Assembly (NCBI GenBank): GCA_041750975.1
Contig: JBGSYN010000284.1
Location: forward strand, 1 to 48,281
Length of the DNA stretch: 48,281 nucleotides
Origin: JBGSYN01 sp041750975
GTDB taxonomy: Bacteria; Pseudomonadota; Alphaproteobacteria; Geminicoccales; Geminicoccaceae
Direction: 5' to 3'
How positions within the stretch are numbered: the stretch's first letter is position 1; each line of letters begins with the position of its first letter. The notes beneath the pieces are model-generated. The model was not told where the DNA came from and made no database searches. It saw nothing but the letters and a program-made list of their open reading frames with translations. Both the position numbers and the translations under genes were made by a program. Of this stretch, positions 41,198 through 48,281 are shown in pieces.

Positions 41198-41557
41198 TTA
41201 ATTTTCCCTCCAAACAGCGAGCTCATAGCCATCCGGGTCGGTGAAGTGGAAGCGCTCGCCGCCGGGAAATTCATAAGTCGGCTTGGTGATCGTGCCCCCG
41301 GCCGCCTTGATACCCGCCATGACGTCGTCGAGATCGTCGCCGTAGAGGACGACCATGGGCCCGCCGGGTGTCACGGTCTCGCTTCCGGCAAAACCACCCC
41401 TCAGCTCGCCGCTCGCGAATTCCGCATAATTCGGCCCGTAATCCGTGAATTCCCAGCCGAATGCCTTGCCGTAGAAGGCCTTCGAGCGGGCGACGTCGCC
41501 GACACTGAACTCGATATAGTTGATCGTCCGGTCGCGCCTTGGGCTTTCTTCCTGCAT
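41198..41557 (-). CDS. VOC (glyoxalase/bleomycin resistance) family protein
   Basis: A 119-residue protein from ATG 41557 (MQEESPRRDRTINYIEF) with GGAGG about five bases upstream; the in-frame TTG at 41572 is less likely. One pair of beta-alpha-beta-beta-beta units is visible: INYIEFSVGDVARSKAFYGK, FGWEFTDYGPNY, MVVLYGDDLDDVMAGIKAAG and ERFHFTDPDGYELAVW. VOC proteins of this length dimerise to form a metal site, but the metal ligands are not certain here. Function could be lyase, dioxygenase-like or binding. Confidence 0.9.
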   Translation of the reverse strand: MQEESPRRDRTINYIEFSVGDVARSKAFYGKAFGWEFTDYGPNYAEFASGELRGGFAGSETVTPGGPMVVLYGDDLDDVMAGIKAAGGTITKPTYEFPGGERFHFTDPDGYELAVWREN

Positions 41558-41666
41558 AAATGCCTCCACCAAAGTGTGAATGAGGTCTAAAACGTGGTCA
41601 TCGAAACCGACGAGCCAAGGGGAAAGTTCCTGAGCGATCGACCACTGTTAGCCGGCTGTCATTGCC

Positions 41667-42797
41667 ATGCGTAGGCGTCTCGTTCGTCTAGGCTTTCTGG
41701 TGGCCGCGCTGGGCTCGTTGTCCTGGTCGGCCGCGGCAATCCTGGACGAGAACCCCGATCTCGCGAATTACGTCTACGATCAGGCCCAAACCCAACTCGA
41801 GCTGCAGGCTGCCGCGGTCCGCTTGATGTCGCCTGCCTATGTCGATGCGAAGTTCAATCAGGCGCTCGATGATGACGACGTTCTGCTGGCGACGAGCTAT
41901 CGGGCGGTTGCTTCGGACCTTCGCTATGAGCTCGGTGAGACCAGTGAGGTGCGCTATCAGCACGCCATCGCTCTTGGGCCGACGCTGTGGCGCAATACCC
42001 GCAAGAGCACGGAGGGTTTCATCTTCGGCGGCGGTGAGAGCCTGCCGCATCTGGCGGGTGCCGTGGTTGCCGATTTTACGCTCTATGGCGATGCCCGGGA
42101 TGTCTCGATTCAGGCCCGAAACTATGCGGTGGGCGAGGAGATCGACGAGCTTATTCTGGGCCTATCTGGGGTCGGCCTCGTCCTGACGGCCGGCACCTAT
42201 GCGAGCCGCGGGTTGACCGCACCGGCAAAATTTTGGGTCTCAACGCTCAAATTCGCCAAGAATGCCGGCAGCCTGACCGACAGCTTCGCCACCTCGATCA
42301 AGCGGATGGCGGTTGCTGCCGTGCCGTTCGAAAAGCTGACGCTTCACCTCGGCGAGGTGCCGTATTGGCAGCGCATTCAAGGTTTCGAGCCCACAATGCT
42401 GAAAGACGACATTGCCACGGCCCTGGGCAAATCGGTCAACCGGGTCGAATTGGCAAAGCTACACTCAATCTTCGGCGATCTCGAGACCATCAGCAAGGCG
42501 AGCGGCTCGCCCGAGACGGTGGTCCGTACGCTCAAACTGATCGACGCACCCGAAGACCTCGTCAGGCTCCGGCAGATCTCCGAAATCGCCGGACGCAAAA
42601 CCGCAGCCTACGCCGACAGCTTCGGCAAGCGCCTGCTAGGTAAGGTCAAATATTCGCTCAAGACGACCACCAAAATCTACGTCAAATACGCCTCCGCACT
42701 CGCCTCGCTGATCGCAAGCCTGTCGGGCATGTTTTTCCTGGCCACCGCCCAGCACGCCGCATCCAGCCAGATCGAGCGGGCAATTCTTCGAAGCTAA
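41667..42797 (+). CDS. Hypothetical membrane protein, no recognised family
   Basis: A 376-residue protein from ATG 41667. The N-terminus is a signal or anchor helix (LVRLGFLVAALGSLSWSAAA). A second hydrophobic segment lies near residues 160-185 (ELILGLSGVGLVLTAGTYAS) and a third close to the C-terminus (ASALASLIASLSGMFFLATA). Between them is a mostly helical region with RVELAKLHSIFGDLETISKA and KLIDAPEDLVRLRQISEIAG, reminiscent of helical repeats. Codon use fits the genome and the frame is intact. I do not recognise it. It stands alone on the plus strand between minus-strand genes. Confidence 0.75.
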   Translation: MRRRLVRLGFLVAALGSLSWSAAAILDENPDLANYVYDQAQTQLELQAAAVRLMSPAYVDAKFNQALDDDDVLLATSYRAVASDLRYELGETSEVRYQHAIALGPTLWRNTRKSTEGFIFGGGESLPHLAGAVVADFTLYGDARDVSIQARNYAVGEEIDELILGLSGVGLVLTAGTYASRGLTAPAKFWVSTLKFAKNAGSLTDSFATSIKRMAVAAVPFEKLTLHLGEVPYWQRIQGFEPTMLKDDIATALGKSVNRVELAKLHSIFGDLETISKASGSPETVVRTLKLIDAPEDLVRLRQISEIAGRKTAAYADSFGKRLLGKVKYSLKTTTKIYVKYASALASLIASLSGMFFLATAQHAASSQIERAILRS

Positions 42798-42834
42798 AGG
42801 GAAACCTCGGAAGCTTCAGACTGGACTTTCGCGA

Positions 42835-43977
42835 CTATTGCGCCTGCAACTCGACATGGCCGGAAAGCCATTCCGCGATAGCCGCCAGATCGGGGTCACC
42901 ACCCAGGCCCGGGCCTTCTGGCAGGTGGACATGGCCGTTGCCATCCGGCGTAAGGGGACCGACCATGACATTGCGCAGCGGGTTCTCGTTATTGTCGACC
43001 TCGAGCATGCCGTCGCCGCCGACGGCCGCGAGGAGATGCGCCGAATGCAGGAGGCCGATGCCGCCTGCCAGGAAATGCGGACAGTAGCGAAGACCGTTGG
43101 CGAGCGCCTTTCGGGCAATCTTGCGGCAGAGACTGTGCCCGCCCCATTTGGCGAGATCGGGTTGGACGACCTTGTAGACGCGGCGCTGCAGCAGGCTCGC
43201 GAACGCATCGGCGCCGGTGACGTTCTCGCCGCCGGCGAGCGGCAGTTTTGAGCCCGTCGCCAGCAGTGCCAAGGTGTCGTCGCCGCTATCCGCCGGCAGT
43301 GGTTCCTCGACCCAGTCGAGCGGCATGGACGCCATCGCGTCGAGCCTGGTGCGGGCAGTCGCGAAATCCCAGCCCTGGTTGACATCGACCATGAACCTGT
43401 CGCCGAAGTTCAGGAACTCGCGCATCGAGGCGAGATTGCGCTCGTCCCGCTCGAAGCCGATCTTAAGCTTGAAGGCTTTGAACCCTTTCGCCCGTGCGAT
43501 CTCGGCTTCGGCGATGGGATCGCCCGGATTGATGCCGCTTGCATAGCAGGGCAAGGGGCGCAGCTTTGGAGCGCCGAGGGCGATAGCCAGCGGTTCGCCA
43601 TTGCCGCGGGCGACAAGATCCCAGAGGGCACAATCGAAGCCTGCGAGGATCTGGGCCACTGGGCCGGGTTCGCCGCATTGCAGGGCAACGAGCCGGAGCG
43701 CCTGCCGGGCCTTGGCGAGCAGCGGCTCCACCGTCTCGAAGCTTTGTCCGAGGAACCAGGGCACGGCGATCTCGGCCGCGAGTTTCATGCGGTGGTCGCC
43801 GCCGCAATCCGGAAAATTGCACCAGATTTCGCCCCAGCCGAAAGCGCCGTCACTGCTTTCGATCCGGACCAGCAGGCTCTGGCGCGCCGTGAACCGGCCG
43901 ATCCGGCTGATCAGGGGCTTCGCCACCGGATAGCGGTAATAGAACAGTTCGACGCGCGCGATCCTGTGCTCAGGCAC
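42835..43977 (-). CDS. Enolase-superfamily enzyme (mandelate racemase/muconate lactonizing subgroup)
   Basis: About 380 residues from GTG 43977 with GGGGGA seven bases upstream; a TTG at 43992 is the other option. The capping domain includes GRFTARQSLLVRIESSDGAF and GWGEIWCNFP. Barrel catalytic and metal positions are in KAFKLKIGFERDERNL (KxK lysine), FMVDVNQGWD (Asp), WVEEPLPADS (Glu) and AGGENVTGADAF (Glu), with PHFLAGGIGLLHSAHL at the seventh/eighth strand. It probably dehydrates, racemises or cycloisomerises a sugar acid. A LacI-type regulator lies directly upstream on the same strand. Confidence 0.92.
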   Translation of the reverse strand: MPEHRIARVELFYYRYPVAKPLISRIGRFTARQSLLVRIESSDGAFGWGEIWCNFPDCGGDHRMKLAAEIAVPWFLGQSFETVEPLLAKARQALRLVALQCGEPGPVAQILAGFDCALWDLVARGNGEPLAIALGAPKLRPLPCYASGINPGDPIAEAEIARAKGFKAFKLKIGFERDERNLASMREFLNFGDRFMVDVNQGWDFATARTRLDAMASMPLDWVEEPLPADSGDDTLALLATGSKLPLAGGENVTGADAFASLLQRRVYKVVQPDLAKWGGHSLCRKIARKALANGLRYCPHFLAGGIGLLHSAHLLAAVGGDGMLEVDNNENPLRNVMVGPLTPDGNGHVHLPEGPGLGGDPDLAAIAEWLSGHVELQAQ

Positions 43978-44018
43978 GTTTGATTCCCCCAAATTGTCGA
44001 AGTCGGACGGTACGGTGT

Positions 44019-45068
44019 TCAGGTACTCTGGCGGGGAATGATCTCGAAGCCAAGATCGATGACGCGCTTTTCCGGCTTACGGCCTTCGAGGCGATTCAAG
44101 ATCACCCGGGCGGATTGCTGGCCGATTTCATAGCGCATGGTCCGTACGGTGGTGAGCGTCGGCACCATTTCCGAGGAGAGTTCGCTGTCGCCCCAGCCCA
44201 TGATGGCGATCCTCCCCGGCACGGCGAGGCTGCGCCTGAGACATTCCTGCAGCACACCAACGGCCTCGCGTTCGGTGGCCGCGATGATGCCGTCGAGATC
44301 GGCGTAACGCTGCAGCATCGTCGCAAGACCCTGGGCGCCGCCATGTGGGTTCGCTTCGATCTCGAGCGTCAGGCCCGGATCAGGTTCGAGCCCGGCCTCG
44401 CTCAGGCCCTTGAGGAAGCCCTCCCGGCGCCGCCTGACGCGCTCATTGTGCCTTGGACTACCGTGAAGGAATCCGATGCGCCGCGAGCCGCGCCTGGCCA
44501 TAAAAAGAGCGCTCTGCCGGCCGCCTTCGAAATTCGAAAGTCCGACCGCCATGTCGATCGGCCGGCCGTCGATCTCGTTCATCTCGATCACCGGAACGCC
44601 CGAACGCTGCAACATCGCGCGCGTCGCCCGGGTGTGGGTCATGCCCGACATGACCACTGCGGCCGGCGTCCAACCCAGGGCCGCCCGCAGCAGCTCTTCC
44701 TCGCTCTTGGGATCGAACCGGCTTTGGTTCAACAGGAGTTGATAGCCGGCCTCGCTCAAGGTGTCGGAGAGCCCGCCGACGATCTCGGCGGCACCCGGCT
44801 CCGCGAGTGTCGCCACCACGGCGGTGACGATCCGGCTGCGTGTCGCGGAGAGCGTGCCGGCGGCGAGATTGGGAATGAACCCGGTCTGTGCGACCACCTC
44901 GAGCACCCGCTCGCGAGTCTGCTCTGCCACCATTTCCGGGCGATGCAGGGCGCGCGAGACGGTCATCGAGGTGACGCCCGCAAGGGCAGCCACGTCCTTC
45001 ATGGTAACGCGGCTCGATTGTCGGGGGCGCGGTTCGGGATAGGACCGCCGGCGAAGTGCTAGTGCCAA
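44019..45068 (-). CDS. LacI family transcriptional regulator
   Basis: A 349-residue regulator. The helix-turn-helix is RVTMKDVAALAGVTSMTVSR, followed by ALHRPEMVAEQTRERVLEVV and GFIPNLAAGTLSATRSRIV, the hinge-to-core junction. The periplasmic-binding-like core shows SNFEGGRQSALFMARRGSRR and IAIMGWGDSELSSEMVPTLT with the late TTVRTMRYEIGQQSARVIL. It is of the GntR-like gluconate-repressor type. The start is uncertain: a TTG at 45068 gives a basic arm often seen in this subgroup, and ATG 45002 begins at the domain itself. It probably regulates the adjacent enolase-superfamily gene. Confidence 0.9.
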   Translation of the reverse strand: MALALRRRSYPEPRPRQSSRVTMKDVAALAGVTSMTVSRALHRPEMVAEQTRERVLEVVAQTGFIPNLAAGTLSATRSRIVTAVVATLAEPGAAEIVGGLSDTLSEAGYQLLLNQSRFDPKSEEELLRAALGWTPAAVVMSGMTHTRATRAMLQRSGVPVIEMNEIDGRPIDMAVGLSNFEGGRQSALFMARRGSRRIGFLHGSPRHNERVRRRREGFLKGLSEAGLEPDPGLTLEIEANPHGGAQGLATMLQRYADLDGIIAATEREAVGVLQECLRRSLAVPGRIAIMGWGDSELSSEMVPTLTTVRTMRYEIGQQSARVILNRLEGRKPEKRVIDLGFEIIPRQST

Positions 45069-45249
45069 AACAGGGACACTCCAATAGATAGGGCTTGCGC
45101 AGAGTTAGGTGGAGCATGGTAGTGCGACAAGAGCGCATCGAGCCCATGCCACCGCTAACATCTGCTAGTATATCCACGGAGCCTTGCCGTCAAATACTGG
45201 CTGCTGTCGAAGGCCCGAGATCTTTGCATCCGACCTCGGAAAACGAAAA

Positions 45250-46212
45250 CTAAACGACATCGCCCGCAATGAAATCGCTCAGGGTCAACTCGAGCGTCTG
45301 CCCGGAAATCCGGATCTCGAATAGATTACCGTCCTCCCGGCCGACCACCACGGTGTCGGCGCCATCATGGTAGTAACCGACTTCGCTCGTGGCGACATTA
45401 TTGGCGTAGCCGACGAACTCGAAGGCATAATAGTCGGCATAGGGTGGGACCTCGTCGGCGTAGGCAAGGCCGATCCGGTCGCCTTCCGCCTGACTGAAAT
45501 CATGAATGACATCGGCATCGGCCCCGACGCCGGTGCTGCCGTCGGTAAAGTAGAAAATGTCGGCGTCGATCCCGCCATAGAGATCGTCACGGCCCGCACC
45601 GCCGACGATTTCGTCCTCACCGGAACCGCCGAAGAGTTCGTCTTCGCCGGCCTCGCCGAAGAGGAAGTCGTGGTCGCTGCCGCCATAAAGGTAGTCGCCA
45701 CCCTCGCCGCCGGAAAGCGTGTCGATCCCGTCATTACCGAACAGGTCGTCGTCGTCATCGCCGCCGTAGAGTTCGTCGACACCGTCCCCACCGAAAAGAT
45801 CATCCTCCCCGTCGCCGCCGTAGAGCTTGTCATGGCCGGCCTCGCCATAAAGATGATCGTTGCCCGCCTCGCCATAGAGATCGTCGTGCTCGTCGCCGCC
45901 ATAGAGATAGTCGTTGCCTGAGCCCCCATAAATATCGTCGCTGCCATCGCCGCCATGCACGGTGTCATTGCCACCTAGAGCATGAATTATGTCATGGCCG
46001 CCAAGGCCGTCCCAAACGTCCGAACAGTTCGAGAGATCGACATCGTCATTGCCCTCGGTGGCATCCGGCACGTTGCAGGTGTTGGCCGCCTCAACCGGCT
46101 CGGGAAGAAAGGGAGGCCAGGTTGGCGGATCGCCGGGATCACGCAGTGACAAGAAATCCAGAAGATCGGACTCTGGATCACCATGGCCGTCGATGGATTT
46201 GAGAAGACGCAT
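45250..46212 (-). CDS. RTX calcium-binding repeat protein, probably type I secreted
   Basis: A 320-residue, very acidic protein from ATG 46212 with GGAG nine bases upstream; no signal peptide. From about residue 68 to 215 it consists of nonapeptide repeats of the GGxGxDxLY type (for example GGSGNDYLYGGDEHDDLYGE), about sixteen units that form a calcium-loaded parallel beta-roll. The last 100 residues (IFYFTDGSTGVGADADVIHD, FSQAEGDRIGLAYADEVPPY, LTLSDFIAGDVV) are the usual serralysin-like C-terminal cap and secretion signal. No enzymatic domain is present in the first 60 residues. The ABC/MFP exporter is not in the window. It sits 121 bases downstream of the xylanase gene. Confidence 0.9.
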   Translation of the reverse strand: MRLLKSIDGHGDPESDLLDFLSLRDPGDPPTWPPFLPEPVEAANTCNVPDATEGNDDVDLSNCSDVWDGLGGHDIIHALGGNDTVHGGDGSDDIYGGSGNDYLYGGDEHDDLYGEAGNDHLYGEAGHDKLYGGDGEDDLFGGDGVDELYGGDDDDDLFGNDGIDTLSGGEGGDYLYGGSDHDFLFGEAGEDELFGGSGEDEIVGGAGRDDLYGGIDADIFYFTDGSTGVGADADVIHDFSQAEGDRIGLAYADEVPPYADYYAFEFVGYANNVATSEVGYYHDGADTVVVGREDGNLFEIRISGQTLELTLSDFIAGDVV

Positions 46213-46333
46213 GAGAAGGGCTCCACGCAAATTGGATGCGCATTCTCTAGGTCAACCCGCGCCAACTGCCTGTGACTTAACGCACTCCAGACGAGGCGCG
46301 TTGGCGACGAGATTTCATGTCGGCACAGGCTGT

Positions 46334-47449
46334 TCAGGCACGTGGCGGCGCGTTCTCCATGGCGCGGAGGATTGCATCGAGCATCGGCTTTCGGTGCATC
46401 CCGGGATCGAACGGCAGCGCCCGGATCGGCCGTTCGGTCGCGAACGCCATGGCCCGCAAGTCCTCCTGGGGGAGGAAGTTGTAACGCGTGTGCGCATCTG
46501 ACAGCCCCCAGCACAGCACGTCACGAACGCTGGTCGCCATCAGCGTCATGTCGAGGTAAGCCCGCGTCGCGTCCGCCATCGCTTGATCGCGGCTATCGTG
46601 GGCCCCCTCATATCGTCCGTCTGGTACGCTTAGCTCCGTGATGGCGATGCGGTAGTCCATGCCTTCAATATCCTCCAGGAGCGAACGCCAATCCGAAGCG
46701 TCGATGGCGCGCCCTGCTTCGGGCGTGAGGTGGCTTTGGATGCCGATCGTATCGATGGGAGCGTCAATCCTGTGCAACTCGGCGAGCAACCGTCGTAAGG
46801 CATCCCGACGCTCGGGATGCCCAAATTTATAATACGGCACGACCTTCTCGTTCAGGACGAGTTCGACACCAGGGGCCGCGTCGCGGGCGATCGCAAATGC
46901 TTCGGCGATGCCGCCGATGCCTGCATACTCATAGAACCAATGGCAATCCAAGTCCCAGGGAAGCTTGTATTTCGGTTCGAGCGGCTCGTTGACGACATCG
47001 AAGGACGTGACATAGGGGCCGTATAACCTCGCCATCGTGCCGACGAACCGCAACATCTTGTCGGCCGCGAGCCGGCGATCTTCCTTGGCGAGTTCTTTGA
47101 GCCATGGCATCGTCGTCTTTTGAGTAAAGAGCAATGGATGCCCGCGAAACTCAGCGCCAAATCGCTCCGCCCAACCCAATATTCGATCTAATTTCGCGAG
47201 ATCATTTCGGTCTGGTTCCACGCAGACCTGATTCATTTTCATCGCGTTTTGCGGCGTGATCAGCGCACTGTGACGTTCGAAGAGCCCACGCAGTTTGTCG
47301 TTGTCGAGGTTCGTTGCTACGACTGCCGCACCAAATCGGAAGCCAAAAGATTCGGAGATCTCGCGGATGGAAGGCTCGAAGGTTTGCTCTTGAGCCAAGA
47401 CCGGTGTGGCGGCGAGCCCCGCCAGAACTGTTCGTCTCGTCACCTTCAT
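46334..47449 (-). CDS. GH10 endo-1,4-beta-xylanase
   Basis: A 371-residue exported glycoside hydrolase. The N-terminus MKVTRRTVLAGLAATPVLAQ is a short signal with paired arginines, compatible with Tat export. The GH10 barrel is clear: ALITPQNAMKMNQVCVEP, FRGHPLLFTQ, acid/base Glu155 in FDVVNEPLEP, IGIQSHLTPEAG, and nucleophile Glu272 in IAITELSVPDGRY. The end LCWGLSDAHTRYNFLPQED is the conserved Trp region. It cleaves xylan backbones outside the cytoplasm. No carbohydrate-binding module. It is divergent from the idonate dehydrogenase gene. Confidence 0.93.
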   Translation of the reverse strand: MKVTRRTVLAGLAATPVLAQEQTFEPSIREISESFGFRFGAAVVATNLDNDKLRGLFERHSALITPQNAMKMNQVCVEPDRNDLAKLDRILGWAERFGAEFRGHPLLFTQKTTMPWLKELAKEDRRLAADKMLRFVGTMARLYGPYVTSFDVVNEPLEPKYKLPWDLDCHWFYEYAGIGGIAEAFAIARDAAPGVELVLNEKVVPYYKFGHPERRDALRRLLAELHRIDAPIDTIGIQSHLTPEAGRAIDASDWRSLLEDIEGMDYRIAITELSVPDGRYEGAHDSRDQAMADATRAYLDMTLMATSVRDVLCWGLSDAHTRYNFLPQEDLRAMAFATERPIRALPFDPGMHRKPMLDAILRAMENAPPRA

Positions 47450-47571
47450 GCCCGTTCTCCCCTGATATCTAGATTCCCGAATTTGACACCAGACTGACGG
47501 TCAATTCAACTGGCCTACGGGCGATATTCGGATGTAGACAGGCGCGGCAGCCGAAGAGAGCGGGAGGCACC

Positions 47572-48281
47572 ATGGTGAAGGCGTGCGTGGCGCATGGCGT
47601 GCATGATTTAAGGATCGACGAGCGCGAACCCCTTGCACTCGGGCCGGGCATGGTGCGGGTCCGCCTTGGTGCCGGTGGCATTTGCGGCAGCGACCTGCAC
47701 TACTATCATGAAGGCGGCATCGCCGGCCTGCCGATCCAGGAGCCTCTGATCCTCGGCCATGAGATGGCCGGGACCGTGGTCGAGACCGCGGCCGACGTCA
47801 CGGACCTCGCGGCCGGGTTGCGGGTGGTCGTCAATCCGCACCGGCCCTGCCTCAAATGCGCCGATTGCGGCCGTGGCACGCTGCATCTCTGTTCCGACAA
47901 TTTCTTCGCGGGCTCGGTCGCGCGCATGCCGCACATGCAGGGCTTGTTCGCCGAACTCTCAACGGTCGCGGCACGGCAATGCCGGCCGATCCCGGACACA
48001 CTTGATTTCGGCCTCGCCGCCCTGACCGAACCATTTTCCGTGTGCCTCCATGGTGTTGCACGGGCTGGCCCGCTCCTGGGCAAAAACGTCCTGGTGACGG
48101 GCTCCGGGCCGATCGGCTGCCTCCTCGCCGTCGCCGCCCGCCTCGCCGGTGCCGCGCACATCACCGTCACCGACCTTCACGACGAACCGCTCGCCGTGGC
48201 CCGGAAGATGGGCGCCGATGAGGGCATCAATGTCGCCCGAACGCCCGAAAAACTCGAAGCCCTGCAGGCCGGCCGCGGCAC
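47572..48281 (+). CDS. L-idonate 5-dehydrogenase-like zinc alcohol dehydrogenase, C-terminus cut by window edge
   Basis: At least 236 residues from ATG 47572 with GGGAGG four bases upstream. The N-terminal domain has the catalytic zinc Cys in GGICGSDLHYYHEGG, the HE pair in LILGHEMAGTVVE, and the structural zinc cysteines in PCLKCADCGRGTLHLC. The cofactor domain begins with NVLVTGSGPIGCLLAVAARL and VTDLHDEPLAVARKMGAD. The GSDLHYY and structural-zinc spacing match L-idonate 5-dehydrogenase better than sorbitol or threonine dehydrogenases. It reads off the window at 48281. Its substrate would fit the sugar-acid theme of the region. Confidence 0.88.
   Translation, partial: MVKACVAHGVHDLRIDEREPLALGPGMVRVRLGAGGICGSDLHYYHEGGIAGLPIQEPLILGHEMAGTVVETAADVTDLAAGLRVVVNPHRPCLKCADCGRGTLHLCSDNFFAGSVARMPHMQGLFAELSTVAARQCRPIPDTLDFGLAALTEPFSVCLHGVARAGPLLGKNVLVTGSGPIGCLLAVAARLAGAAHITVTDLHDEPLAVARKMGADEGINVARTPEKLEALQAGRG

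Noticed and set aside
45550..46000. Repetitive DNA in the RTX gene resembling a tandem repeat array
   Set aside because: The repetition follows the 27-base coding period of RTX nonapeptides and varies in sequence; there are no identical repeats with unique spacers, so it is not a CRISPR array.
47483..47504. TTGAC...GTCAA inverted arms between xylanase and idonate dehydrogenase genes
   Set aside because: Arms are only five bases with 12 between them; possible operator, but too weak to list as a site.
1..48281. tRNA, rRNA, insertion sequence or prophage elements
   Set aside because: Looked for and not seen: no cloverleaf-like segments, no transposase or integrase frames, no terminal inverted repeats with target duplications.

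Overview
The window is GC-rich, densely packed chromosomal DNA with codon use and gene content typical of Alphaproteobacteria (a free-living Rhodospirillales- or Hyphomicrobiales-like organism). The evidence is a napEDABC operon of the alphaproteobacterial kind, many Gfo/Idh/MocA, ThuA and enolase-superfamily sugar-acid genes, GntR/LacI regulated sugar loci, and a D-arabinose donor operon like those of rhizobia and mycobacteria. I see no tRNA, rRNA, insertion sequence, CRISPR array or prophage gene. About three quarters of the genes lie on the minus strand.

Layout. 1-3.1 kb: a partial enolase-superfamily dehydratase, a family 5 solute-binding protein and a MOSC protein. 3.1-3.5 kb: a poor intergenic stretch with what looks like a frameshifted 44-codon ORF. 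3.5-8.5 kb: a probable seven-gene minus-strand unit, SDR - rhodanese - DUF4178 - DUF4178 - 49-residue membrane peptide - DUF350 - membrane-anchored spermidine-synthase-like protein; the last seems to start at CTG. 8.6-10.4 kb: Gfo/Idh oxidoreductase and ThuA, translationally coupled. 10.4-12.6 kb: chromate resistance (ChrB-type then ChrA). 12.8-13.7 kb: an HtrA-like protein that has lost its catalytic triad. 13.9-16.1 kb: TIM-barrel sugar isomerase and a second Gfo/Idh enzyme. 16.1-18.8 kb: a small coiled-coil ORF, a Tat-exported PhoD phosphatase with an upstream Pho box and a downstream terminator, and a PiuC-like dioxygenase. 18.9-22.9 kb: napEDABC with an FNR/FixK-type box. 23-26.4 kb: MscL, a TauE/SafE transporter, a small exported protein and an AlkP-superfamily protein.

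26.5-29.7 kb: a PepSY - response regulator - PhoQ-like kinase operon, divergent from a basic His/Gly-rich lipoprotein; between them lie two tandem 11-bp-period sites in opposite orientation. 29.7-34.8 kb: HAD-UbiA, GtrA, DprE1-like, DprE2-like and GT-C transferase genes, each overlapping the next by four bases. This is the mycobacterial route to polyprenyl-phosphate-D-arabinose in nearly the mycobacterial order, and it is the most striking system here. 35-40.3 kb: a sugar ABC uptake operon (binding protein, two permeases, GH51-like arabinofuranosidase, no ATPase) divergent from a GntR/FadR regulator with a palindromic operator between them. 40.4-48.3 kb: 2OG-Fe(II) oxygenase, VOC protein, an unknown membrane protein, a second enolase-superfamily enzyme with a LacI regulator, an RTX protein, a GH10 xylanase and a partial L-idonate dehydrogenase.

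The general picture is a soil or plant-associated heterotroph that imports and oxidises plant-derived sugars and sugar acids, respires nitrate in the periplasm, responds to phosphate limitation, resists chromate, and makes a D-arabinose-containing surface glycan. Start codons in overlapping gene pairs include ATG, GTG, TTG and apparently CTG, always as NTGA, so translational coupling is heavily used.
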